A stretch of DNA of 64,000 nt from Streptomyces sp. NBC_01463 (GTDB taxonomy: Bacteria; Actinomycetota; Actinomycetes; Streptomycetales; Streptomycetaceae): the NCBI GenBank assembly GCA_036227345.1, contig CP109468.1, forward strand, positions 1,178,001 through 1,242,000. Reading direction: 5' to 3'. Of the stretch, positions 25,340 through 33,833 are shown one piece after another. The notes below the pieces were generated by a model. That model was given only the letters and a program-made list of their open reading frames with translations, made no database searches and had not been told where the DNA came from. The position numbers and the translations under genes were made by a program. Every line of letters begins with the position of its first letter. Position 1 is the stretch's first letter.

Positions 25340-25999
25340 TCACCTCCTGGGGAGCAGCAAAGATCGGTGCCATTCATAGAAAGCCGGTAGGACGGCACGA
25401 AGAACGCGGAATGCCGATATTCCACCGCGGACCGTGCCGATGCGGACGAGCTCATGCTCCGGAGCGTCCACGACCACCCGTACGGCCGCAACCGGGCGTG
25501 GCCCGGACCGCAGGGAAGTGCGCAGGGTCGCGGCGGACTCCATGTCCACCGCGATGGCTCCGGTGGCCCGCAGCTCGGCCCGTTCATGTCCGCGTACGAC
25601 ATGGTCGGAACCGGTCAGCGGACCGGTGTGGACGGTGCGTCCGGGCAGCGCCCTGGTCAGCGCCTCGGCGAGCAGGTCCGTGCCGGTGCAGGCGACCGCC
25701 TGCCCGGCTTGCCGGGCCTCGTCGGCCACCACCAGGTCACCGGGGTGCATACCGGGCGCGAGCCCGGCGCAGAACCCCGAGGCGATGACTGCGGCGCCCA
25801 GTGCCCGGCTCTCGCCGAGCGCCTTCGCCACAGCCGTTTCGGCCGCCTTGGGCCCCATGCCCGTACGCAGTACGGTCACCGGGCCCGGAGCGGTGCCCGC
25901 CCTGGCCCTGCCGGTGCGCAGGGCCAGCTGCTCGATGCCCAGCGCGCAGGCGATGAGCAGCGGGGCGGCGGGGCCGGCCGGCCCCGGGGCATCGCCCAT
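25340..25999 (-). CDS. hpnG: Hopanoid-associated nucleosidase/phosphorylase HpnG
   Basis: 219 residues from ATG 25999, which overlaps the shc stop by one base (TGATG). PNP/MTAN-fold: ALGIEQLAL, LRTGMGPKAAETAV, ASGFCAGLAPGMHPGDLVVADEA, and near the C-terminus AVDMESAATLRTSL, the conserved ribose-binding Glu. In hopanoid operons this protein removes adenine from adenosylhopane to give ribosylhopane (or a phosphoribohopane). The frame is open well upstream within shc, but the TGATG overlap and the conserved start of the fold support 25999. Confidence 0.9.
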   Translation of the reverse strand: MGDAPGPAGPAAPLLIACALGIEQLALRTGRARAGTAPGPVTVLRTGMGPKAAETAVAKALGESRALGAAVIASGFCAGLAPGMHPGDLVVADEARQAGQAVACTGTDLLAEALTRALPGRTVHTGPLTGSDHVVRGHERAELRATGAIAVDMESAATLRTSLRSGPRPVAAVRVVVDAPEHELVRIGTVRGGISAFRVLRAVLPAFYEWHRSLLLPRR

Positions 26000-28002
26000 C
26001 AGGTCTCCTCCCGGACCGCCGTGCGGCCCGCGAACGGGTCGCCGTGCACGTACCGTCCGAGTGCGGTCAGCGGGAAGACCTGCCGGTAGAGGTGGTAGTT
26101 GATGGAGAAGTCCCACGGGAAGCCGGTGCCGGTGAAGTACGGCTCGTCCCAGGAGCCGTCGGCCTGCTGGGTCTCGGTGAGCCAGGCGATGCCGCGGGCC
26201 ACGGCCACGGTGTCCCGCCGGTCCGCGGACAGGAGTGCGAGCAGCGCCCAGGCGGTCTGGGACGCGGTCGAGGCCCCGTGGCCGATCCACTTGTCCTCGC
26301 TGTACGAGCGCAGGTCCTCGCCCCAGCCGCCGTCGTCGTTCTGGACGGATTCCAGCCAGCCCACCGCGCGGCGGATCGAGGGGTGGGTGGGGGCGATTCC
26401 GGCGGCGACCAGGGCGGGCACCACCGACCCCGTGCCGTAGACGTAGTTGACGCCCCAGCGGCCGAACCAGCCGCCGGCCGCGTCCTGTTCGGCGAGCAGC
26501 CACTCGATGCCCCGGCGGGTGGCGGGGTGCCGGGAGTGGCCCTCGATGGCGAGCATCTCCACCACGTGCCCGGTGACGTCGGCGGAGGGCGGGTCGATGA
26601 CCTCGCCGAAGTCGCAGAACGGCAGCCGGTTGGGGAAGGCGCTGGTGTTGTCAGCGTCGAAGGCGCCCCAGGCCCCGTTGCGCGACTGCATGCCCACGTT
26701 CCAGCGCACACCGCGTTCGATGGCGGCCTCGACCCGCGCCTGTTCCGGGTGCCGGATCCGGCGCAGCGCGAGGACCACCTCGGCGGTGTCGTCGATATCG
26801 GGGTAGTTGTCGTTGTGGAACTCGAACGCCCAGCCGCCGGGGGCCAGTTGGGGCCTGCGTACGGACCAGTCGCCGGGCCGGTCGATCTCCTCGTCGAGCA
26901 TCCAGTCGGCCGCCTTCACAAGCGCCGGGTGATCGGGGGCGACCCCGGCGTCGGCGAGCGCGATGGTGGCGAGGCAGGTGTCCCAGACCGGGGACTGGCA
27001 AGCCTCGATCATGCGGGCGCCGTCCTCGCGCCAGACCGCGAACCGGTCGAGCGACTCGAGTCCGGCCCGCATCACCGGGTGGTCGAGGTCGTAGCCGAGC
27101 AGATGGAGGGCGATGACGGAGTAGACGGCGGGTGGCTGGATGCCGCCCCAGCAGCCGTCGTTCTCCTGGCGTTCGATGATCCAGCGGGCGGCGGCGTTCA
27201 TGGCGAGCCGGCGCAGTCTGCGCGGGGCGAACCGGTGATAGAGGTGCAGCGCCTTGTCGAGGCGCTGGAAGACGCCGTCCCAGCTGGCGGCGGGTGCGGG
27301 GCGCCGGGCGGGGTTCGGTTCGGCCGGGTCGGTGTGCAGCTCGTCCAGGGCGAAGGGGGCGGGTCTGACCGGCCGCTTCGCGGAGACGACGGTGAGCGGC
27401 ACGATGGTCTGGCGCGCCCAGCAGCCGAAGTCGTAGATGTTGAGCGGGACCCATTTGGGGAAGAACATCAGTTCGGGCGGGAGCTCCGGCAGGTCGTCCC
27501 ATTTCCACCAGCCGAAGAGGGCCAGCCAGATCCGGGTGAACACGCGGCTCGCCGCGATCCCGCCCTGTTCCCTGACCCAGCCCGCGGCGCGGGCCATGTG
27601 CGCGTCGTCGGGCCGGTCCCCCGCCAGGCGCAGTGCCACGTACGCCTCGATGGTGGCGGAGAGGTCCCCGGGGCCGCCGTGGAAGGTGGCCCAGGTTCCG
27701 TCGCCGAGCTGCTCGCCGCGGATGAAGCGGCCGGCCGCCTGGACCGTGGCGGGATCCTGGATACCGAGGAACTGCCGGAGCAGGAGGTCCTCGGCGTCCA
27801 TGGTGACGTTGGTGGCGAGGTCGCCCTTCCACCAGCCCTGCTCGTCCTGCCTGCCGAGGAGATGCTCCACCGAGCGTTCCGCGGCCCGCCGCGCGGCGGC
27901 GAGTACGTCGTCCGCGGCGATCGTCGATTCGGTTGTCGGTCTGCTGGCCGAGGCTGCGCGGGGGTCCACGGCCCCGGTGCTTCCGTCGGTCGTCGCTGTC
28001 AT
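25999..28002 (-). CDS. shc: Squalene-hopene cyclase
   Basis: 667 residues, normal family length. QW repeats recur (QDEQGWWKGDL, GTWATFHG, ENDGCWGG, NGAWGAFD, DAAGGWFGRWG, NDDGGWGED, ADGSWDE). The catalytic protonating motif DIDD is at residues 402-405 in YPDIDDTAE. LFGWWKW and FWPxW-like aromatic runs line the cavity of the family. It cyclises squalene to hopene/hopanol at the membrane, where a nonpolar patch docks it; it is not a transmembrane protein. Central gene of the operon: upstream genes make squalene, downstream genes build the side chain. 107 bp separates it from the polyprenyl synthase gene. Confidence 0.97.
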   Translation of the reverse strand: MTATTDGSTGAVDPRAASASRPTTESTIAADDVLAAARRAAERSVEHLLGRQDEQGWWKGDLATNVTMDAEDLLLRQFLGIQDPATVQAAGRFIRGEQLGDGTWATFHGGPGDLSATIEAYVALRLAGDRPDDAHMARAAGWVREQGGIAASRVFTRIWLALFGWWKWDDLPELPPELMFFPKWVPLNIYDFGCWARQTIVPLTVVSAKRPVRPAPFALDELHTDPAEPNPARRPAPAASWDGVFQRLDKALHLYHRFAPRRLRRLAMNAAARWIIERQENDGCWGGIQPPAVYSVIALHLLGYDLDHPVMRAGLESLDRFAVWREDGARMIEACQSPVWDTCLATIALADAGVAPDHPALVKAADWMLDEEIDRPGDWSVRRPQLAPGGWAFEFHNDNYPDIDDTAEVVLALRRIRHPEQARVEAAIERGVRWNVGMQSRNGAWGAFDADNTSAFPNRLPFCDFGEVIDPPSADVTGHVVEMLAIEGHSRHPATRRGIEWLLAEQDAAGGWFGRWGVNYVYGTGSVVPALVAAGIAPTHPSIRRAVGWLESVQNDDGGWGEDLRSYSEDKWIGHGASTASQTAWALLALLSADRRDTVAVARGIAWLTETQQADGSWDEPYFTGTGFPWDFSINYHLYRQVFPLTALGRYVHGDPFAGRTAVREET

Positions 28003-28109
28003 GGCTTCCCCTTCGTGCAGTTGGTCCTCTGCTGTGCTGGGGTCTCCGTCGGCCGGCGCCCGTGACGGGCACCGGCCGGCGACTGCGAGCTATATGGAGG
28101 GGATGGTCA

Positions 28110-29213
28110 TCATCTCTTTCGTACGACGACGAAGTCCGCGAGCGCCGTGAGCTGCGCCCGCACGGTTTCGGGCATGTCGACACCGTGCAGCGCCTCGATG
28201 GCGACCGCATGCTGACGACGGGCCTCCTGGGCGGTCCACTCGCGGCCGCCCGCCTCCTCGATGAGCGCCGCACGGGCGGCGAACTCCTCTTCGGAGAAGC
28301 TGTCGAAGTCATTGCTCTTCGCGTCGGCGGCGAGCAGCTCGCCCAGGCGCTCCGAGGCCGGTCCGCCCGCGGCGAGCGCGGCGACGACCGGCAGGGACTT
28401 CTTGCGCTGGCGCAGATCGCTCCAGGTCTGCTTGCCGGTGGACTCCGGGTCGCCCCAGATCCCGAGCAGGTCGTCGACCGCCTGGAAGGCGAGGCCGAGG
28501 TGGTAGCCGTACGCCTCCAGGACGTCGGCGGTGCGGTCGTCGGCGCCGCCGAGCACCGCGCCGATGGAGCAGGCGCAGGCGAGCAGGGCGCCCGTCTTGT
28601 TGCCCTCCATCTCCAGGCACTCCTCGACGGTGACCCGCTCGCGGTGCTCGTAGGAGATGTCCTGGGCCTGCCCGTCGATGAGCTTGCGGGTGGCCGTGGT
28701 CAGCCGCCGGGCCGCGCGCCCCGCCTCGACGGTGCCGAGCTCCAGCAGGATCTCGTTGGCCAGCGCGAACAGCGCGTCGCCGACCAGGATCGCCTGGGCG
28801 GGACCGTGCACCTTCCACACCGTGTCGCGGTGGCGCCGCTGCTCGTCGCCGTCCATCAGGTCGTCGTGCAGCAGCGAGAAGTTGTGCACGAGTTCGACGG
28901 CCACGGCGCCGGGGATGCCGGCCTCGGCCGCGGCACCCGCCGCCTCGGCGGACAGCAGGGCCAGGGCCGGGCGGACGGCCTTGCCGCCGTCGCCGTCGGA
29001 CGGCCTGCCCTGGGCGTCGATCCAGCCGAAGTGGTAGGCGGACACGGTGTCCATCGGCGGTGCGAGCCGGTCGACGGCGGCCCGGAGCACCGGCGTGGAA
29101 AGGGCCCGTCCGCGCTCCAGAAGCGCGGTGACGTCCGTGGTCTCGGCCACGGTGTCGGAAGCCGGATTCGCCGGGGTCACTGACTCTCCTCTTGTTCCGG
29201 TGGTACTGCTCAT
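28110..29213 (-). CDS. Polyprenyl (E-isoprenyl) diphosphate synthase
   Basis: 367 residues from ATG 29213. First Asp-rich motif in LLHDDLMDGDEQRR and second in FQAVDDLLGIWGD, with GKQTWSDLRQRKKSLPV after it, as in all-trans prenyl synthases. In the hopanoid operon it most simply supplies farnesyl diphosphate for HpnC/HpnD. The residues before the first DDxxD (H-N-F-S-L-L) do not allow me to fix chain length with confidence. Start overlaps the hpnE stop (ATGA), so the two are translationally coupled. Confidence 0.92.
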   Translation of the reverse strand: MSSTTGTRGESVTPANPASDTVAETTDVTALLERGRALSTPVLRAAVDRLAPPMDTVSAYHFGWIDAQGRPSDGDGGKAVRPALALLSAEAAGAAAEAGIPGAVAVELVHNFSLLHDDLMDGDEQRRHRDTVWKVHGPAQAILVGDALFALANEILLELGTVEAGRAARRLTTATRKLIDGQAQDISYEHRERVTVEECLEMEGNKTGALLACACSIGAVLGGADDRTADVLEAYGYHLGLAFQAVDDLLGIWGDPESTGKQTWSDLRQRKKSLPVVAALAAGGPASERLGELLAADAKSNDFDSFSEEEFAARAALIEEAGGREWTAQEARRQHAVAIEALHGVDMPETVRAQLTALADFVVVRKR

Positions 29214-30598
29214 GCCGCCTCCTGCAGCGGATGTTCGTGGGGGCGGCCGAGTGCCAGGAGTGCGGCGTCCGCGGCGCCGGCACCGCTGCGGACGGCACCC
29301 TCCATCGTGGCGGGCCAGCCGGTGGCGGTCCATGCGCCGGCCAGGAAGAGGCCGGGTGCGCGGGTGCGCGTCCCTGGTCGCAGCCTGCCGACGCCGGGCG
29401 CGGGCGCGAAGGTCGCCGTGCGTTCCCGGGTGACGAAGAAGTCCCTGATCCCGGCTCCCCGGGCGGCCGGCAGCAGCCGCTCCAGCTCGGGGAGGTAGCG
29501 GGCGCGGAGCTCGGCGACGGGCAGCTCGATCTCCTCGCCGGCGGCGGACTGGGAGACCGCGAGGTACTGGCCGGGGCCGGCGAGACCGGAGGCCTCGGTA
29601 CGGTCGAAGACCCATTGGACCGGGGAGCCGAGCGCCGCGAAGAACGGCTGCCTGAGCACCTTGCGGTCGTAGACGACGTGCACGTTGAGGATCGGCGAGG
29701 TGCCAATCTCCAGCAGCCGTTCCGGGGCGTCGAGCGCGCCCTCGGGCAGCAGGTCGTGGGTCTCGCGCTGCGGCACGGCCAGCACGACGGTGTCCGCCTC
29801 GATCCGCTCGGCGCCGGTGTCGACCACCCAGCGCCCGTCGTCGGTGCGGGTGAGCGCGCCGGCCTTCGTCCGCAGTTCGGTGCGGACACCGGCGGAGTCC
29901 AGGGCCTTGCGGCTCAGTGTGTCGTGGACGTCCCCGAGCGGCACGGACGCCCAGCCGATGTCGGCGGCGCCGGGCTCGGAGAGGAGTCCGGTCTTGAAGA
30001 CCTTCGCGGCGAGCGCGAGGGAGGAGTTCGGCGCGGTGGCGTTGAGCGTGGCCACGCCGACCAGGTCCCAGAGGGCCTCGACGGTGCGGGGCGACTGGCC
30101 GTGCCGGGCCAGCCAGCTGCCGAAGTCGATGTCGTCGAGTGCGGGGTCGTCCGGATCCAGTCGGCCGAGGGCCAGCGCGGCGCGTCCGACGCTCGCCCGC
30201 TCGACGAGCGAGAGGTGCGGATATCCGGCGAGTCCGGCGGCGAGGTGGAACGGCACCGGGAGCGCGTTGCGGCGCAGCCGTCCCAGGCGCGGGCCCGAGG
30301 GCCGTCCGACATCGAGAACCGGCACGTCGAGACGGTTCTGCAGCGGTGCGAGGCGGGTGCCGTCGACCCGGTCGAGGAACCAGCGGTAGGCGGTGCAGCA
30401 GCGCAGATAGACGTGCTGGCCGTTGTCGACGGTCAGTTCGCCGCGCCGGAAGGAGAAGGCGAGACCGCCGAGCCGGGGCCGGCCTTCGAGCAGGGTCACG
30501 TCAAGCCCGGCGTCGGCGAGGCGGAGCGCCGCCGTGATGCCGGCGAGGCCGCCGCCGATCACGACCGCGCGGGAGGAACGCGGCGCGTCGTCGGTCAT
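29210..30598 (-). CDS. hpnE: Hydroxysqualene dehydroxylase HpnE
   Basis: 462 residues. An FAD-binding Rossmann motif at the N-terminus (AVVIGGGLAGITAALRLADAGLDVTLLEG) and GGLAFSFRRGELTVDNGQHVYLRCC place it in the amine-oxidase/phytoene-desaturase-like family. The C-terminal LFLAGAWTATGWPATMEGAVRSG is the second FAD contact. In the HpnC-HpnD-HpnE route it reductively removes the hydroxyl of hydroxysqualene to give squalene. Position between hpnD and the prenyl synthase supports this. 119 bp separates it from hpnD. Confidence 0.93.
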   Translation of the reverse strand: MTDDAPRSSRAVVIGGGLAGITAALRLADAGLDVTLLEGRPRLGGLAFSFRRGELTVDNGQHVYLRCCTAYRWFLDRVDGTRLAPLQNRLDVPVLDVGRPSGPRLGRLRRNALPVPFHLAAGLAGYPHLSLVERASVGRAALALGRLDPDDPALDDIDFGSWLARHGQSPRTVEALWDLVGVATLNATAPNSSLALAAKVFKTGLLSEPGAADIGWASVPLGDVHDTLSRKALDSAGVRTELRTKAGALTRTDDGRWVVDTGAERIEADTVVLAVPQRETHDLLPEGALDAPERLLEIGTSPILNVHVVYDRKVLRQPFFAALGSPVQWVFDRTEASGLAGPGQYLAVSQSAAGEEIELPVAELRARYLPELERLLPAARGAGIRDFFVTRERTATFAPAPGVGRLRPGTRTRAPGLFLAGAWTATGWPATMEGAVRSGAGAADAALLALGRPHEHPLQEAA

Positions 30599-30717
30599 GC
30601 GTCCCCCTCTCGCCAGGTCTTTTCAGTCAGGGACGCAACCGTGCGGCGCGAGGTTGCCCGCCGTACGGAGTGATCATCCATGATGCACATGGTGCGTGAG
30701 ATGTCCGTGTGGCGCAT

Positions 30718-31671
30718 TCAGACACGCCCCCTGGTGGTGCGCCGCGAAATGTGGCGTGCGTCGAGACCCGACAGGCCGCGCACCGCCACGTACGCCTTCT
30801 CATGGCCCGGGAGCGAGACCCGGCCGCGCAGTACTGCCTCGGGGTCGCGCTCGATCCGGTCCAGGAGCCTGCGGTAGATGCCGGCCATGGCCGCCACGCA
30901 GGCGCCGCTGCGCCGGTCGAGCATGGGCAGCAGCCGGTAGCCCTCGGCGAACAGGGCACGGGCGCGCCGCACCTCGAAGTGGACCAGGCCCGCGAAGTCC
31001 GAGCCGGGCGGCGGGGTGGCGCGGTGGAAGCCCGCGGAACAGCCGAACTTGGCGAGGTCGTCGGCGGGCAGATAGGTGCGCCCGTTGCCCGCGTCCTCGC
31101 GCACGTCGCGCAGGATGTTCGTCAGCTGGAGCGCGAGGCCGAGCGTGTCGGCGTACTCCGAGGCGCGCTCGGCGCCCGGCGCGCCGGGTTCCGTACCGAA
31201 GACGCCCAGGCTGAGGCGGCCGATGGCGCCCGCGACGCAGCGGCAGTAGATCTTGAGGTCGTCCCAGGTCTCGTACGTCGCGCCGCGCACGTCCATCAGC
31301 ACACCGTCGATGAGCTCGTCGAGCCCTTCGAGCGGCAGCGGGAAGCGGCGGGCGGCGTCGGCGAGCGCGACGGCCACCGGGTCGGTGTCGTCCTCGTCGA
31401 CCGCGCCGTCGCGGATCCGGTCCAGGAGTGTGCGGGTGCCCTCCAGGCGGACCCGCTTGGTCTCCGGCTCCAGCTCTCCGTCACCGATGTCGTCGACCCG
31501 GCGGGAGAAGGCGTACAGCGCCGACATGGCCTGTCGCTTCTCCAGGGGCAGCAGCCGGATGCCGTACGCGAAGTTACGCGCCTGCTGTCCGGTGACCGCC
31601 TCGCAGTAACTGTATGCGGCCTGTACCGGTGCCGACATATACGTCGTCTGTCCCTCCACGGTCCGGCTCAC
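30718..31671 (-). CDS. hpnD: Presqualene diphosphate synthase HpnD
   Basis: 317 residues from GTG 31671, whose GTGA overlaps the hpnC stop; ATG 31638 (MSAPVQAAYSY) with GGAGGGA upstream is a serious alternative and begins nearer the conserved domain. Trans-isoprenyl diphosphate synthase, head-to-head type: substrate motif YAFSRRVDDIGD and second Asp-rich motif LRDVREDAGNGRTYLP. It condenses two farnesyl diphosphates to presqualene diphosphate, which HpnC converts to hydroxysqualene. Confidence 0.93.
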   Translation of the reverse strand: MSRTVEGQTTYMSAPVQAAYSYCEAVTGQQARNFAYGIRLLPLEKRQAMSALYAFSRRVDDIGDGELEPETKRVRLEGTRTLLDRIRDGAVDEDDTDPVAVALADAARRFPLPLEGLDELIDGVLMDVRGATYETWDDLKIYCRCVAGAIGRLSLGVFGTEPGAPGAERASEYADTLGLALQLTNILRDVREDAGNGRTYLPADDLAKFGCSAGFHRATPPPGSDFAGLVHFEVRRARALFAEGYRLLPMLDRRSGACVAAMAGIYRRLLDRIERDPEAVLRGRVSLPGHEKAYVAVRGLSGLDARHISRRTTRGRV

Positions 31672-32588
31672 CCCTCTCTACGCGCTCTTCGCAAGACAAC
31701 TCCCACCTCGCGCAGCAGGCTGGGCTTGGTGGGTTTGGGCGGTCCGGGCAGTACGTCGAACCCGGCGGCCGCGATCGCGGTGAGGGCGGCACGCCCCCCT
31801 CCCACGAATCCGGCGAGAAGCAGCTTGAGCCTGCCGTGGACGCTACCCACCAGAGGGGTGCCTTCATTCAGCAGATCTCGGGCGCGTTCCGCTTCGTACG
31901 CGACCAGCGACCGCACCGACCCGCTCCCGGAGGATGCCGCCAGGTCGGATTCGGTGACGTGGAACCTGGCCATGTCGTCGGCCGGCAGATAGATCCGGTC
32001 ACGGCCGAGGTCCTCGGCGACGTCCTGCAGGTGCTCGACGATCTGCAGCGCGGTGCAGACGGCGTCGGAACGGCGGACGCGTTCGGGACTGGCGGTTCCG
32101 GTCAGCTGGAGGACCAGCCGGCCGACGGGGTTCGCGGAGAGCTCGCAGTAGGCGAGGAGCTCCTCGTACGTCCCGTAGCGGCGGATCTTCTGGTCCTGCC
32201 GGTTGGCCTCGATGAGACCGAGGAAGGGTTCGGGGGTGAGGGCGCGGCGCCGCACGGTGGGGCGCAGTGCCTGCAGGAGGGGGTGGTGCGGGGCCCCGCC
32301 GGCGGTGGCGAAGATCCTTCGCAGGTCCGTCTCCAGCGCGTCGAGCATCGCGAGACGGTCCTCGCCCTCGGCCGGGTCGAGACCGAGGTGCCGTGCATCG
32401 GCGCCGCCGGGGGCGAGGTCGCCGTCACCGATGTCGTCGACGAGGCGGGCGAAGCCGTAGACCGCCATCAGGTCGTCGCGCCAGGCGCGGGGCAGGAAGA
32501 AGGGTGCCACCGGAAAGTTCTCGTCGGCGGCCTTGTCAAGAGTTCCGGGTACGGCGGAATCAAGCCGCGCCTGCCGGGTACGGGTCAC
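31668..32588 (-). CDS. hpnC: Hydroxysqualene synthase HpnC
   Basis: 306 residues from GTG 32588. Squalene/phytoene synthase fold with YGFARLVDDIGD and LQDVAEDLGRDRIYLP. The early ENFPVAPFFLPRAWRDDLMAVYGFARL is typical of HpnC rather than HpnD. It turns presqualene diphosphate into hydroxysqualene. First enzyme gene of the hopanoid operon. The GTG overlaps the stop of a possible 20-codon leader frame, so translational coupling may set expression of the whole operon. Confidence 0.93.
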   Translation of the reverse strand: MTRTRQARLDSAVPGTLDKAADENFPVAPFFLPRAWRDDLMAVYGFARLVDDIGDGDLAPGGADARHLGLDPAEGEDRLAMLDALETDLRRIFATAGGAPHHPLLQALRPTVRRRALTPEPFLGLIEANRQDQKIRRYGTYEELLAYCELSANPVGRLVLQLTGTASPERVRRSDAVCTALQIVEHLQDVAEDLGRDRIYLPADDMARFHVTESDLAASSGSGSVRSLVAYEAERARDLLNEGTPLVGSVHGRLKLLLAGFVGGGRAALTAIAAAGFDVLPGPPKPTKPSLLREVGVVLRRARREG

Positions 32589-32647
32589 TGCGGACCGCCC
32601 TGCGCGGGGACGGCGTGAGCACCTCGGAGCTGGAGATCTTCCGTCAT
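32585..32647 (-). CDS. Possible 20-codon leader ORF overlapping the hpnC start
   Basis: ATG 32647 opens a 20-codon frame (MTEDLQLRGAHAVPAQGGPQ) whose TGA overlaps the GTG of hpnC (GTGA). The sequence resembles no known peptide. A purine-rich GGGAG lies ~12 bases upstream, a little far. If translated, it would couple hpnC translation to ribosomes arriving from the leader. It could equally be chance; conservation would decide. Confidence 0.35.
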   Translation of the reverse strand: MTEDLQLRGAHAVPAQGGPQ

Positions 32648-32988
32648 AGCCGTCACATCTCCCGTTCTACACTGCTGACCCAAAACATCCCATTCCGGAC
32701 ACGCCGCCCGCTCTCCCGAGTGCGGAGGACGGCTACGGGCCGTCCACCCAGGCGGTATCGCCCCACTTGCAACGAATCAGCACCGGTACAGCTTACGTTG
32801 TACAACGCTCATCCATACGCCGGGGTGTGGGGCGCGCAGCAAGTGCGCGCCTCGCTCGGTCAACTTTCCCCTTGCGCAAGGAAATTGACGTCATCCGGCG
32901 GGAGGAGATCTTGCCGGGCGCCGTACGACGAGCCGTGCATGTCCGAAACCCGTCGGCCGTCGTCCGTCGCAGGTGACGGACATACGGA
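32589..32988. other. Intergenic region carrying the hopanoid operon promoter
   Basis: 400 bp between hpnC and the terminator of the upstream phosphopolymer operon, with only the small leader frame. Two short perfect palindromes are visible: CGTTGTACAACG at 32796-32807 and CCTTGCGCAAGG at 32870-32881. The first looks like a regulator site; the second may be chance. I could not assign -35/-10 boxes with confidence. Longer open frames here lack codon bias. Confidence 0.5.
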
Positions 32989-33020
32989 CGGCCCCCGCCG
33001 GAAGAGTCCGGCAGGGGCCG
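32989..33020 (-). terminator. Terminator of the phosphopolymer/ABC export operon
   Basis: 14-bp stem (32989-33002 with 33007-33020) broken only by one G-U type pair, loop AGAG, 28 bases past the stop of the ABC ATPase gene. It insulates that operon from the hopanoid operon on the same strand. Confidence 0.75.
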
Positions 33021-33047
33021 CCGCTGTGCGTGCCCGGAAGGGGCGCG

Positions 33048-33833
33048 CTACTTGCCGGTCTCCCGCTCGTACGCCTTGAGGACCTCGTCGGTCGGGCCGT
33101 CCATCAGCAGCTCGCCCTTCTCCAGCCACAGCACCCGGTCGCAGGTGTCCCTGATCGACTTGTTGCTGTGGCTGACCAGGAAGACGGTGCCGGCCTCCTT
33201 GCGGAGCTCCCGGATGCGCGCCTCGGAGCGGATCTGGAACTTGCGGTCACCGGTGGCCAGCGCCTCGTCGATCATGAGGACGTCGTGGTTCTTGGCGGCG
33301 GCGATGGAGAACCGCAGCCGGGCGGCCATTCCGGAGGAGTACGTCCGCATCGGCAGGGTGATGAAGTCGCCCTTCTCGTTGATGCCGGAGAAGTCGACGA
33401 TGCCCTGGTACCGCTGGCGGATCTCCTCGCGGCTCATGCCCATCGCGAGGCCGCCGAGCACGACGTTGCGCTCGCCGGTCAGATCGCTCATCAGGGCCGC
33501 GTTCACCCCGAGCAGCGACGGCTGGCCGTCCGTGTACACCTTCCCCTGCTCGGTCGGCAGCAGTCCGGCGATGGCCCGCAGCAGGGTGGACTTGCCGGAG
33601 CCGTTGGTCCCGATGAGACCGATGGCCTCGCCCCGGTAGGAGGTGAAGGAGACGCCGCGCACGGCGTGCACCTTGCGGACCCCGCGCTCCTCGCCCTTGC
33701 CGCGGCGCAGTATCCGGCTCAGTGCCGCGGTGGCGCCGCCCTTGCCACCGCCGCCGCCGTTGACTCGGTACACGATGTGCACATCGTCGGCGATCACGGT
33801 GGGGACGCGCCCCGCGGTGTTGTCGTCAGCCAC
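33048..33833 (-). CDS. ABC exporter ATPase, polysaccharide/teichoic acid type (Wzt/TagH-like)
   Basis: 261 residues from GTG 33833, overlapping the permease stop by 8 bases. Walker A LIGTNGSGKSTLLR, signature YSSGMAARLRF, Walker B HDVLMIDEALATGD and switch His in FLVSHSN. The LIGxNGSGKST plus YSSGM signature is characteristic of ATPases that export O-antigen or wall teichoic acid. It has no C-terminal carrier-binding domain like that of some Wzt proteins. Forms a transporter with the permease encoded next to it, moving a lipid-linked glycan or polyol-phosphate polymer across the membrane. Confidence 0.93.
   Translation of the reverse strand: MADDNTAGRVPTVIADDVHIVYRVNGGGGGKGGATAALSRILRRGKGEERGVRKVHAVRGVSFTSYRGEAIGLIGTNGSGKSTLLRAIAGLLPTEQGKVYTDGQPSLLGVNAALMSDLTGERNVVLGGLAMGMSREEIRQRYQGIVDFSGINEKGDFITLPMRTYSSGMAARLRFSIAAAKNHDVLMIDEALATGDRKFQIRSEARIRELRKEAGTVFLVSHSNKSIRDTCDRVLWLEKGELLMDGPTDEVLKAYERETGK

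Noticed and set aside
26044..28065. A 673-codon plus-strand open frame antisense to shc
   Set aside because: Opposite strand is a full squalene-hopene cyclase with all motifs. Such long shadows are expected when third positions are almost all G/C.
32870..32881. Palindrome CCTTGCGCAAGG upstream of the hopanoid operon
   Set aside because: Mostly GC with a TTGCGCAA core; no second copy or positional support, so listed only in the gap description.
32860..33129. Minus-strand 89-codon frame across the ABC operon terminator
   Set aside because: It would span the terminator hairpin and the 3' end of the ATPase gene in another frame; Arg/Gly-rich noise.
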